A stretch of 34,705 bases of DNA from 0-14-3-00-41-53 sp041500225 (GTDB lineage Bacteria; Nitrospirota; Thermodesulfovibrionia; Thermodesulfovibrionales; SM23-35): contig JBGQLV010000019.1 of NCBI GenBank assembly GCA_041500225.1, positions 1-34,705 on the forward strand, in the 5' to 3' direction. Positions 14,137-22,106 of the stretch are shown piece after piece. The number at the start of each line of letters is the position of its first letter. The stretch's first letter is position 1. Both the position numbers and the translations under genes were made by a program. The notes beneath the pieces are model-generated. The model worked only from the letters and a program-made list of their open reading frames with translations, was not told the origin of the DNA and did not search any database.

Positions 14137-15084
14137 TTACTTCCCCCAGTCCATTCTGTATTTTTTTCTTTTGTATAAATATTTCTCTGCTGAGAGGGCT
14201 GCAATACAACCCTGTGATGCTGCAACAACCACCTGCCTTACCTCTGTGCACGTAACATCTCCTGCTGCAAAAACCCCGGGAACCGATGTCTCCATCATAT
14301 AATTTACAGGGATACATCCACCTTCTCCGGTCTCAAGGGCACCGGTAAGAAAGTCAATTATAGGTCTATTCCCGTGTAAATAGACAAAGACACCGGATAT
14401 ATTCATTTCAACCTCTCCATTTTCAGAATCAAGCATCTTTATCTTCTCAACTGTATCTTCTCCTTCAATAGAAGTTACTGTATAGCCTAACAGTACCTTT
14501 ATATTTGTTTCCTTAAGAACAGGATGGTCTTCGACCTTGAGTTTCGGAGATGGAGAGATAAGATATACCGTCTCTGCAAATCTCGCAAGCACCCCAGCCT
14601 CTTTTATTGCCTCTTCAGAATTTCCCGCAATACAGACTGTTTTCCCTTTAAAGAACGCTGCATCACATATGGCACAGTAACTAACTCCCCTTCCAAGAAA
14701 TTCACCCTCACCCTTTATAGTCGGCTTTCTTCCCATAGAGCCCGTAGCTATAATTATTGTTTTACCGAAATATGTCCTATCCATGGTGATTACTTCTTTT
14801 ATATCCACTGAAAGATTTACACCCACAACCTGCGTCTCCATATACTCAGCACCGAACCCCACTGCCTGTATTCTCATCGTATCAAGTAGTTCTTTACCCG
14901 GAACAGGCTTTGTAAGCCCAGGATAATTTTCAATCCTGCTTGAGTATGCGAGTGCCCCTGCAGTTGCTGATTTATCGAGTATGACTGTCCTTAGTTTTGC
15001 CCTCGATGCATACTGGGCCGCTGTGAGCCCAGCCGGACCCCCGCCGATTATGACAACGTCATAGACATCAGATACATCCTGCAT
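14137..15084 (-). CDS. trxB: Thioredoxin reductase-like flavoprotein
   Basis: A 315-residue flavoprotein with GGGPAGLTAAQYASRA (FAD site, about 13-28), the redox-active CAICDAAFF pair (CxxC), and GVFAAGDVT near the C-terminus, all as in low-molecular-weight thioredoxin reductases. The second nucleotide site is odd. Canonical GGGDSAxEEA is replaced by IAGNSEEAIKEA, and the HRRxxxRA segment that binds the NADPH 2'-phosphate reads LISPSPKLK. NADPH use is therefore doubtful. AGGAGG before ATG 15084 is an excellent ribosome site. parB lies 21 bases upstream in the same direction. Confidence 0.88.
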   Translation of the reverse strand: MQDVSDVYDVVIIGGGPAGLTAAQYASRAKLRTVILDKSATAGALAYSSRIENYPGLTKPVPGKELLDTMRIQAVGFGAEYMETQVVGVNLSVDIKEVITMDRTYFGKTIIIATGSMGRKPTIKGEGEFLGRGVSYCAICDAAFFKGKTVCIAGNSEEAIKEAGVLARFAETVYLISPSPKLKVEDHPVLKETNIKVLLGYTVTSIEGEDTVEKIKMLDSENGEVEMNISGVFVYLHGNRPIIDFLTGALETGEGGCIPVNYMMETSVPGVFAAGDVTCTEVRQVVVAASQGCIAALSAEKYLYKRKKYRMDWGK

Positions 15085-15105
15085 TCAATCCTCCTCATCT
15101 CATTC

Positions 15106-15924
15106 TTATCCCAGTAGAATCTCTAAAAGCCTGTCAAGCTCCTCAAGGGAATAATATTCTATTTCTATTTTCCCCCTCTTGCCTTTATTCAGTACCCGGA
15201 CCTTTGTACCGAGACTCTTGATTAGTTTTTCCTCCAGCGACGAAATCTGATGGTCTTTGTTTAATTTCACCTTCGGAGGCTTAGTGATCTTTCTGGATAA
15301 TATCTCTGCCTCTCTAACACTAAGGCCTTTCTTTATAATCTTTCTTGCTGCCTCTATCTGGTTCGCCTTTCCATCTATCGCAAGTATTGCCTTTGCATGC
15401 CCCGTACTCAGAGAACCATTATAAATAAGTATTTTTATCTCTTGTGGCAGTTTTAAAAGCCTGAGGTAATTAGCAATTGTTGCCCTGTCCTTTCCGACTT
15501 TATCAGAAAGCTCTTCCTGCGTCAGGTTAAAATCTGTAATTAATCTGCTGAAGGCATCGGCGGTCTCGATGGGATTTAGATCTTCCCTCTGAATATTTTC
15601 TATGAGGGCAATCTCAAGTGAATCCTTGGAGGCCACATTCCTTATCAATGCAGGAATTTTTTTCAGTTCTGCGAGGGCAGCCGCCCTCCACCTGCGTTCA
15701 CCAGTGACAAGTCTAAAGGTACCATCTCCAACACGTGAGACAATTACAGGTTGTAGTATCCCCTTTTCTTTTATAGATGCTGCGAGTTCCTTGAGTGAAT
15801 CATCTCTGAATGCCTTTCTCGGCTGTTGTTCCCCGGGGAAGATACGGTCAATATCCAGATAGATAACCTCTTCTCCCCTTTCCGGGATTAAGGCCTCAAG
15901 ACCTTTGCCTAATGCCATTTTCAT
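15106..15924 (-). CDS. parB: Chromosome partitioning protein ParB
   Basis: ParB is the CTPase/DNA-binding protein that loads at parS sites and spreads to organise the origin region. The 272-residue protein begins MKMALGKGLEALIPERGEEV. It carries the ParB box GEQQPRKAF, VTGERRWRAAALA (CTP site), ALIENIQREDLNPIETADAF and the helix-turn-helix TQEELSDKVGKDRATIANYL, followed by a C-terminal dimer domain. Its start overlaps the 3' end of parA by 29 bases, the usual operon order. No good parS palindrome was found in the window. Confidence 0.96.
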   Translation of the reverse strand: MKMALGKGLEALIPERGEEVIYLDIDRIFPGEQQPRKAFRDDSLKELAASIKEKGILQPVIVSRVGDGTFRLVTGERRWRAAALAELKKIPALIRNVASKDSLEIALIENIQREDLNPIETADAFSRLITDFNLTQEELSDKVGKDRATIANYLRLLKLPQEIKILIYNGSLSTGHAKAILAIDGKANQIEAARKIIKKGLSVREAEILSRKITKPPKVKLNKDHQISSLEEKLIKSLGTKVRVLNKGKRGKIEIEYYSLEELDRLLEILLG

Positions 15925-16675
15925 TCAGTATCTCCTTTGCAAGGGACAGATAACTCTGCGCTCCCTTTGAGCGAACATCGTATAAAAGTGCCGGCTTTCC
16001 ATAACTCGGCGCCTCTCCAAGTGAGACATTCCTCGGGATTACAGTAGTGTACACCTTATCACCAAAATGTTTCCTAACCTCTGCAGCAACCTCCTGTGAC
16101 AAATTATTTCTTGAGTCAAACATAGTAAGAATTATTCCTTCAATCTCGAGGTCAGGGTTAAAGGAGCTTCTTACAAAACGTAGTGTCCTTGTTAAAAGTC
16201 CAAGCCCTTCGAGTGCATAATATTCACACTGTACAGGGATTATCACAGAGTCAGCAGCAACAAGTGCATTTAATGTGAGTACCCCCAGTGAAGGAGGGCA
16301 GTCAATAAAAATATAGCGATATCTCTCTCTGATAGAATTTACTGCGTTAGATAGCACCCTTTCCCGCCCCTCTTTTCCCACAAGTTCAACCTCTACACCT
16401 AACAGGTCTACAGTAGAGGGCAAGATATTTAGATGTTCCATGTCTGTCATTTTTAAGGTATCCCCAATTTCACATCTGCCTGCATAAACATCATATAAAC
16501 TTTTCTGAAGGTCATCCCTCGATATTCCAAGTCCGGATGTAGAATTTCCCTGGGGATCCGTATCAATAACAAGAATATCCTTTTCAGCAAGGGCAAGAGA
16601 TGCGGCAAGATTGATGGCTGTTGTGGTTTTCCCAACTCCACCTTTCTGGTTGACTATTGTTATAATCTTCCCCAT
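15896..16675 (-). CDS. parA: Chromosome partitioning ATPase ParA (Soj-like)
   Basis: A 259-residue deviant-Walker ATPase that drives origin segregation with ParB. Motifs: KGGVGKTTTAINLAASLALA (deviant Walker A with signature Lys, residues about 11-30), DTDPQGNSTSGLG, YIFIDCPPSLGVLTLNAL (Walker B) and the C-terminal GEAPSYGKPALLYD. The ATG at 16675 lacks a visible Shine-Dalgarno. A TGGTATAAT extended -10 lies 28 bases upstream, facing the divergent promoter of the metallo-beta-lactamase fold gene. Confidence 0.97.
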   Translation of the reverse strand: MGKIITIVNQKGGVGKTTTAINLAASLALAEKDILVIDTDPQGNSTSGLGISRDDLQKSLYDVYAGRCEIGDTLKMTDMEHLNILPSTVDLLGVEVELVGKEGRERVLSNAVNSIRERYRYIFIDCPPSLGVLTLNALVAADSVIIPVQCEYYALEGLGLLTRTLRFVRSSFNPDLEIEGIILTMFDSRNNLSQEVAAEVRKHFGDKVYTTVIPRNVSLGEAPSYGKPALLYDVRSKGAQSYLSLAKEILNENGIRQRS

Positions 16676-16703
16676 AGTTTTATTGCAGAAATAAAGCTAA
16701 ATT

Positions 16704-16712
16704 ATTATACCA
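16704..16712 (-). promoter_or_regulatory. Extended -10 promoter of parA-parB-trxB
   Basis: The minus strand reads TGGTATAAT, a perfect extended -10 (TGnTATAAT). The -35 region is poor, as is common for this promoter class. Predicted leader of about 22 bases before the parA ATG. Confidence 0.6.
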
Positions 16713-16720
16713 ATAATTTG

Positions 16721-16729
16721 TGATATAAT
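16721..16729 (+). promoter_or_regulatory. Extended -10 promoter of the metallo-beta-lactamase fold/birA/coaX run
   Basis: TGATATAAT is a perfect extended -10, only 8 bases from the opposing parA -10. The two polymerase footprints must overlap, so the two operons are likely to compete. Confidence 0.6.
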
Positions 16730-16756
16730 TCTTTCAGTGAGAGGAGATGGGAGGCT

Positions 16757-17449
16757 TTGTTAACTATAATTTTTTCAATCATAATAGCACTTCTGCCGAT
16801 TTCTGCTATGGCAGGGGGAAAGGGGGTTGATACAATGGTAAAGGATATACACTGGCTTGGACACGATACATTTAAGATTGTTGGAGAAAAAGTCGTATAT
16901 ACAGACCCATTTAAGATTAAAAAGAAGGACACTGCAGATATTATCTTGATTACCCATGAACATTTTGACCACTGTTCGCCTGAAGACGTAAAAGCAATCC
17001 AGGGTCCGAAAACCATGATTGTTGCAACCTCAGACTGTGCAAAAAAGCTATCAGGAAAGGTAAAGATTGTTAAGCCTGGTGATAAAATTAATGTTGAGGG
17101 TATTGATATTGAGGTTGTGCCTTCTTATAACACAAATAAGCAGTTTCACACAAAAGACAAGGGATGGGTTGGGTATATCTTTGTTGTAAAAGGACAGCGT
17201 ATCTATATAGCAGGAGATACTGATTATATCCCTGAGATGAAGAACTTTAAAGTAGATATAGCACTTCTTCCGGTATCAGGCACATATGTGATGACGGCAG
17301 ACGAGGCAATAAAGGCAGCTCTTGATATTAAGCCAAAAATTGCGGTACCAATGCACTATGGCTCGATTGTCGGCTCAACAGATGATGCAAAGAGGTTTGC
17401 CGAGGGGTTGAAAGGGAAGATCGAGGTATTAATACTTCAAGAAGAATAA
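16757..17449 (+). CDS. Exported metallo-beta-lactamase fold hydrolase (UPF0173-like)
   Basis: A 230-residue protein with an N-terminal signal peptide (LTIIFSIIIALLPISAMAGG) and a beta-lactamase-like metal-binding fold. It has DIHWLGHDTFKI, then LITHEHFDHCSPED (HxHxDH), IYIAGDTDY (metal Asp), and VPMHYGSI (final His). This order fits the UPF0173/YtnP-like hydrolases, whose substrates are mostly unknown. The start is TTG 16757; GAGGAG lies ten bases before it. Its stop codon TAA overlaps a possible ATA start of birA. Confidence 0.85.
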   Translation: MLTIIFSIIIALLPISAMAGGKGVDTMVKDIHWLGHDTFKIVGEKVVYTDPFKIKKKDTADIILITHEHFDHCSPEDVKAIQGPKTMIVATSDCAKKLSGKVKIVKPGDKINVEGIDIEVVPSYNTNKQFHTKDKGWVGYIFVVKGQRIYIAGDTDYIPEMKNFKVDIALLPVSGTYVMTADEAIKAALDIKPKIAVPMHYGSIVGSTDDAKRFAEGLKGKIEVLILQEE

Positions 17450-18249
17450 CAGCAAGCAAATCTCCTGATATATCAATAGAAGACATAAAATCAAGGATAA
17501 AAGGTGATTTAGGAAAGGAGATTTTTTTCTATAAGACAGTTGGTTCTACAAATGTAACCGCTGCAGAGCTTGCCGAAAAAGGCGCTACAGAAGGTATTGT
17601 TGTGCTTGCTGACAGCCAGGGAAAGGGAAAGGGGAGACTTGGCAGATTTTGGATATCACCCTCCGGCGTAAATATATATATGAGCATTATCACGAGACCT
17701 GAGGCAGATCCTGAGGATGCGACTCTCTTGACAATAATGGCTGCTGTTGGATGCACGATTGCACTTAGAAGGGTAACCGATCTGAATGTTTCAATAAAAT
17801 GGCCAAATGATCTTATGGCCTCCGATAAGAAGTTAGGGGGTATACTAACAGAAATGAAAACATGTCCTGGCAGGGTAATCTTTGCTATTATAGGCATAGG
17901 CATCAATGTAAATGTTGACATAGACGTATTTCCAGATGATGTAAAAAAGATAGCAACATCTGTTAAAAATGAAACAAGTAAAGTCTATTCAAGGACAGAG
18001 ATAATTGCAGAAATCTTGAATGAATTAGACAAGTGGTACAAGATACTTAAAGGGATGGGTAAAAAGATACTCCTTACTGAGTGGCAGCGACTTACATCTA
18101 CACTCGGCAGGGAAGTCAAGGTATCTGTTGGAAAGGAAACCTTTGCGGGTTTAGCCGAGTCTTTAGACGATAAGGGAATGTTGATCTTGAGACTTCCGTC
18201 AGGGGAGCTAAAGAGGATAAGCTCAGGGGATCTGACAATTTTAAGATAG
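17446..18249 (+). CDS. birA: Biotin-[acetyl-CoA-carboxylase] ligase (start codon abnormal)
   Basis: Catalyses biotinyl-AMP formation and transfer to the carrier lysine. Motifs: FYKTVGSTNVTAAELAEKGA, then ADSQGKGKGRLGRFWISPSG (the GRGRxGRxW adenylation loop), KWPNDLMASDKKLGGILTE and a C-terminal SH3-like domain (REVKVSVG...GSGELKRI-like end). The catalytic domain must begin upstream of the first ordinary start codon (GTG 17602), which would remove the GSTN biotin site. The frame is open back to 17386 but has no ATG, GTG or TTG. I place the start at ATA 17446, which overlaps the preceding stop as ATAA. ATT 17428 is another option. There is no N-terminal helix-turn-helix, so this is a non-repressor type. 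coaX follows directly. Confidence 0.85.
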   Translation: MTASKSPDISIEDIKSRIKGDLGKEIFFYKTVGSTNVTAAELAEKGATEGIVVLADSQGKGKGRLGRFWISPSGVNIYMSIITRPEADPEDATLLTIMAAVGCTIALRRVTDLNVSIKWPNDLMASDKKLGGILTEMKTCPGRVIFAIIGIGINVNVDIDVFPDDVKKIATSVKNETSKVYSRTEIIAEILNELDKWYKILKGMGKKILLTEWQRLTSTLGREVKVSVGKETFAGLAESLDDKGMLILRLPSGELKRISSGDLTILR

Positions 18250-19014
18250 ATGTTAATCGCTATAGATATTGGTAACTCAGTAATAAATATAGGTTTTTTC
18301 ACTAAATCGGGCCTTTCTGTTCAAAAAATTGACACGAACCCTTTAATGTCTCCTTCCGGATATTTAGCGCTCCTTAACAGGTTTAAAAAAGAAAAAAATA
18401 TAGACAAAACACCTGAAGGAATTATAATATCTTCTGTTGTGCCAGGCCATACCAGTATACTGAGAGAGGCCATCAAAGGATTAGTCTCAGTGAAACCTTT
18501 GATAGTGAGTTATAAGATTAAGACAGGCCTTAAATTTGATATTCCGAATCCCGAGGAACTGGGTTCAGACAGAATTGCAAATGTCGTAGCAGCATATGAA
18601 CTTTACAAGTGTGCTGTGGCAGTTGTAGATTTTGGCACAGCTACTACAATAAGTGTTGTTGGAAAGGATGCGGATTATATCGGAGGTGCAATAATGCCGG
18701 GGATTAAGTTGATGAATGAAGCACTTGCAAAAGGCGCTTCTAAACTATGGGAAGTTCCGCTCAGTCCCCCGGAATTGGCTCTCGGCACTGATACAATTAG
18801 ATGCATTCAGTCAGGTTTATTTTATGGTTCAGCAGGTGCTGTAGAAAGGATTCTACTTGAGATAGAAAAAGAGATTGGCTTAAGGCTGAAGGTTGTTTTA
18901 ACAGGTGGATATGGAGGTATAATCTCAAAATTTCTTAAAAGAAAACATGATCTTAGGCCGCACCTTACAATCGAGGGGTTAAAGACAATATACATGAGGA
19001 ACAAAGATGCATGA
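18250..19014 (+). CDS. coaX: Type III pantothenate kinase CoaX
   Basis: Phosphorylates pantothenate, the first step of coenzyme A synthesis. The 254-residue protein shows the ASKHA-fold motifs of CoaX: LIAIDIGNSVINIGFF (phosphate 1), LGSDRIANVVAAYE, VVDFGTATTISVVG (phosphate 2), YIGGAIMPGIKL and LTGGYGGII (adenosine). The ATG immediately follows the birA stop codon with no gap. birA next to coaX is a common arrangement. Confidence 0.96.
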   Translation: MLIAIDIGNSVINIGFFTKSGLSVQKIDTNPLMSPSGYLALLNRFKKEKNIDKTPEGIIISSVVPGHTSILREAIKGLVSVKPLIVSYKIKTGLKFDIPNPEELGSDRIANVVAAYELYKCAVAVVDFGTATTISVVGKDADYIGGAIMPGIKLMNEALAKGASKLWEVPLSPPELALGTDTIRCIQSGLFYGSAGAVERILLEIEKEIGLRLKVVLTGGYGGIISKFLKRKHDLRPHLTIEGLKTIYMRNKDA

Positions 19015-20023
19015 GCTGAGAAAAGACATCTTGCTCGGCAGATGGGTTGCGGTCCTTTCAGAATCTAAGGCGCCATCAGAGTATGAGCTTCCGCCAAATA
19101 ATAAGAAAGAGGAAAGTAGTTGTGTTTTATGTCCCGGCCGGGAAAATGAGACTCCACATGAGATAACATCTATTAGAAAACCTGACACACATTTTAATAC
19201 TTCCGGATGGTGGGTAAGGGCATTGCCGAGTTTTAAACCTGTGTTTCAGGTAGAAGGAGATTTAGGAAGAAGAGGAATCGGGATTTATGACAGGATGAAC
19301 AGCATTGGTGCAAACGAAATCCTTGTTGAATCTCCTGAGCATAATACAAGACCTGAAGATATGGGGCTTGAACAGATGATAAGGGTAATAACACTCTACA
19401 GGGATCGCATTGCCGACCTTGAAAAAGATTCGAGACTGAGATATATTTTAATATATAAAAATTCCGGAAAGGATGCGGGAGAGATTTTTTCTCATCCTAT
19501 CTCATATCTAATGGCAACCCCTGTAATCCCGAAGAGAGTCAAGGACGAACTTGATAATGCGAAACAGTATTACAATTATAAAGAAAGATGTATATTCTGT
19601 GATATTGTCAGGGAGGAACTGAGGGTGGGTGAGAGAATAATCCTTGAAACGCGAAATTTTGTTGCCCTGTGCCCTTATGCAGCTAAGTTTCCATTCGAGG
19701 CATGGATAATCCCAAAAAGGCACAGTTGTGCCTTTCATGAGATCGCCTATGAGGAGATTGAGGATATGGGGTTAATTCTCATGTCTGTGTTAAAAAAGTT
19801 GAGACGAATATTTAACGAACCGCCGTTTAACTATTTTCTGCATACGGCACCAAACATGGTACCGAGGAAAAACCACTGGCATACTCTCGGTGAGGACTTT
19901 CACTGGCATCTCGAGATAATACCGCGGCTTATGCGGATGAGTGGTTTTGAATGGGGTTCAGGATTTTACATCCTGCCTACATCGCCGGAAAATGCAGCAA
20001 AATATTTACGTGAGGTTGAATAA
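19007..20023 (+). CDS. Galactose-1-phosphate uridylyltransferase-like HIT superfamily protein
   Basis: A 338-residue protein with the two-domain layout of GalT. Zn-type Cys pairs occur at CVLC (about 39-42) and CIFC (about 198-201). ANEILVESPEHNTRPEDM is GalT-like, and the C-terminal half has FPFEAWIIPKRH and EDFHWHLEIIPR. The active-site motif is altered. GalT enzymes have HPHxQ or HTHSQ, while this reads SHPISYLMATP, with Ile in place of the nucleophilic His and Tyr for Gln. Uridylyl transfer by the standard mechanism is thus unlikely. It overlaps coaX by 8 bases and uspA by one base. Confidence 0.82.
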   Translation: MHELRKDILLGRWVAVLSESKAPSEYELPPNNKKEESSCVLCPGRENETPHEITSIRKPDTHFNTSGWWVRALPSFKPVFQVEGDLGRRGIGIYDRMNSIGANEILVESPEHNTRPEDMGLEQMIRVITLYRDRIADLEKDSRLRYILIYKNSGKDAGEIFSHPISYLMATPVIPKRVKDELDNAKQYYNYKERCIFCDIVREELRVGERIILETRNFVALCPYAAKFPFEAWIIPKRHSCAFHEIAYEEIEDMGLILMSVLKKLRRIFNEPPFNYFLHTAPNMVPRKNHWHTLGEDFHWHLEIIPRLMRMSGFEWGSGFYILPTSPENAAKYLREVE

Positions 20024-20469
20024 TGGAAATTAAAAGCATTCTTTTCCCAACAGACTTTTCTGAAGGGTCGTCACAAGCACTGCAGTATGCTGCAGATATC
20101 GGAAGGCGATATGGAGCCAGGCTTTACCTGCTTTATGTTGTTCATGAAATAGTAGAGGCAGGAGGGTGGTACATCCCTCATCCATCAATGAATAACATTT
20201 ACAAGGATTTAGTAACGGATGCTCAAAAAGAACTGGATGGATATGGCCTTGAGGAACTGAAAGGACTCAAGGATATAGAACGCAGGGTTCTCAGGGGTTC
20301 GCCCCATGACGAGATTGTAAAATTTGCTAATGATAACAAGATTGACCTTATAATTATAGGTACCCATGGTAGAAAGGGAATAGACAGGATACTTTTCGGA
20401 AGCACCGCTGCATACGTAGTAAGACTCGCACCATGTCCTGTCCTTACTGTACGACTTCCGAAATATTAA
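20023..20469 (+). CDS. Universal stress protein (UspA family)
   Basis: A 148-residue single-domain universal stress protein. SILFPTDFSEGSSQALQYAA opens the fold, and GTHGRKGIDRILFGSTAAYV matches the ATP-binding G-2x-G-9x-G(S/T) loop, so this is an ATP-binding type. The C-terminal VRLAPCPVLTVR strand is typical. The ATG overlaps the galT-like stop (TAATG). Confidence 0.95.
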   Translation: MEIKSILFPTDFSEGSSQALQYAADIGRRYGARLYLLYVVHEIVEAGGWYIPHPSMNNIYKDLVTDAQKELDGYGLEELKGLKDIERRVLRGSPHDEIVKFANDNKIDLIIIGTHGRKGIDRILFGSTAAYVVRLAPCPVLTVRLPKY

Positions 20470-20481
20470 GGGTAGTAAACT

Positions 20482-20988
20482 ATGCGCGTTTATCTCTCAG
20501 AGAATGCATTTATTGATCTCCTTCTGAGTTCGGCAGAGGTATATAAAAGGGAATGTTTTGGCTTTCTCCTTGGGTACAAGCTTGAAGACCGATTTATAGT
20601 TGAACATGCATTCAGTGTCCAGACAGCTAACAGAAGGCATAAGGGGGTTGTATACAACCAGAAAAACCACAAAAAGATAGAACCAATACTCGCAAGGTTC
20701 GATAAGTTACAGAAAATAGGAGACTTTCATTCTCATACACAATTTGGTCCAACAAAAGGGCTTGCTGCACCAAGCACAGTAGATATTAATGGGATGGTTC
20801 CTCACCATATATACCTGATTGTTGCTATAAACAATAATGAAAAGACAATGTCATGGGGTGAAAATAGAGATGGTACAATATCCGGCTCAGTTAGTGATTT
20901 TTTCTTCAAGATATCTGCGCATTTCCTTAATGGAGCTACTTCTGTAAAACGGGCAAAGATACACTGCCCATTCCCACCTGGGTTCTGA
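20482..20988 (+). CDS. JAMM/Mov34 (JAB1-type) metalloprotease-like protein
   Basis: A 168-residue protein with a complete JAMM zinc site. The Glu is in KRECFGFLLGYK, followed by GDFHSHTQFGP and then APSTVDINGM, fitting E...HxH...SxxD. The spacer between HSH and SxxD is about 12 residues, longer than the usual seven. Bacterial JAMM proteins cleave isopeptide or C-terminal tails of small carrier proteins, or act in cysteine metabolism. No ubiquitin-like or ThiS-like partner is nearby, so the substrate is unknown. It sits between uspA and the geranylgeranyl reductase gene in the same direction. Confidence 0.82.
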   Translation: MRVYLSENAFIDLLLSSAEVYKRECFGFLLGYKLEDRFIVEHAFSVQTANRRHKGVVYNQKNHKKIEPILARFDKLQKIGDFHSHTQFGPTKGLAAPSTVDINGMVPHHIYLIVAINNNEKTMSWGENRDGTISGSVSDFFFKISAHFLNGATSVKRAKIHCPFPPGF

Positions 20989-21008
20989 AATTAAAAGATG
21001 AACGGGGG

Positions 21009-22106
21009 ATGAGGCTAAACGCTAAAGTGCTTGTTGTCGGTGGTGGTCCTGCTGGTGCCACTGCTGCAAGGTTCCTTGCAGAAAGTGGATTAGATGTAAT
21101 TCTGCTTGAAAGGAATCTTTCTTTTACAAAGCCATGTGGTGGGGGAATTTCCCTAAGTGCCTTTGATGAACTCGACATTCCAAAAACAACAATAAAAAAA
21201 GAAATTAAGAGTGTAAGGATCGTCTCTCCTATGGGTAAAATGCTTGATATGGAATTAAGAGGCGGAAATCTTGCAATTGTTGAGAGGGGAGAGTTTGATA
21301 GGGTACTGCGAAATTGTGCAGAAGAAAAAGGCGCAAAGGTAATAGAAGGGGAATTTATCAGAATTATAGATGTTAATGATAAATTATACAGGGTTGAGGC
21401 ATATATTGGTGAGGTAAAGACCGAAATAGTCTCAGAGTATATCATCGCTGCTGACGGCGTGAATTCGAGAGTAAGGACTGCCCTTGGTATAAAATCCTCA
21501 AAATCCCTTTATACATTCTCAGAGAGGATAAAAGGAGTTGAAACAGAATTCTGTGAGTTATGGTTCGGTTCATCTCATGCACCTGGTGTTTATTCGTGGG
21601 TATTCCCGGCAACAGATGGGATTTCAGCCGGTACAGGTAGTTTCAACCCGGGAGAAACTAAAGCCCTATTTGAAAGGTTCAAACAGAGAAGGGGGATAAT
21701 AGCAGAGGGTCGCAAGAGGATATATAGGATACCTCTATGGAAAGGTAATTTATATAATAAAGGTAAGGTTATATTTACAGGTGATTCAGCAGGTCAGGTT
21801 ATACCCTTTGTTTATGAAGGTATTTATTATTCAATGAAGGCAGGGGAATTTGCTGCAGGGGCTATAATAGAAAAAAAGGTAGATAATTATAAGAGGAGGT
21901 GGAAGTCCAGGTTTCAGAAGAGATTTACCCTTATGGATAAACTTAGAGCTTATTTTTTAAAAGATGACACCTCTGCCGAGAGGCTCGTTGCTTTACATAG
22001 AAGACCTGAGATTCAGGAGTTATCTTTGAGGCTCTGGATCAAGAAAGACGGTGGCATGGAAATTTTCAAGGGTTATACAAAGCTTTTCAGGAAATTCTTG
22101 AGTTGA
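21009..22106 (+). CDS. Geranylgeranyl reductase family FAD-dependent protein
   Basis: A 365-residue flavoprotein: AKVLVVGGGPAGATAARFLA (FAD dinucleotide site), FTKPCGGGISLSAFDEL (the Cys-containing PCGGG motif of geranylgeranyl reductases), YIIAADGVNSRVR and VIFTGDSAGQVIPFVYEGIYY. Members saturate prenyl chains of quinones or lipids; some are annotated in chlorophyll synthesis, which is not implied here. The C-terminus is basic and lysine-rich. The stop overlaps the tonB-like start codon (TTGA). Confidence 0.88.
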   Translation: MRLNAKVLVVGGGPAGATAARFLAESGLDVILLERNLSFTKPCGGGISLSAFDELDIPKTTIKKEIKSVRIVSPMGKMLDMELRGGNLAIVERGEFDRVLRNCAEEKGAKVIEGEFIRIIDVNDKLYRVEAYIGEVKTEIVSEYIIAADGVNSRVRTALGIKSSKSLYTFSERIKGVETEFCELWFGSSHAPGVYSWVFPATDGISAGTGSFNPGETKALFERFKQRRGIIAEGRKRIYRIPLWKGNLYNKGKVIFTGDSAGQVIPFVYEGIYYSMKAGEFAAGAIIEKKVDNYKRRWKSRFQKRFTLMDKLRAYFLKDDTSAERLVALHRRPEIQELSLRLWIKKDGGMEIFKGYTKLFRKFLS

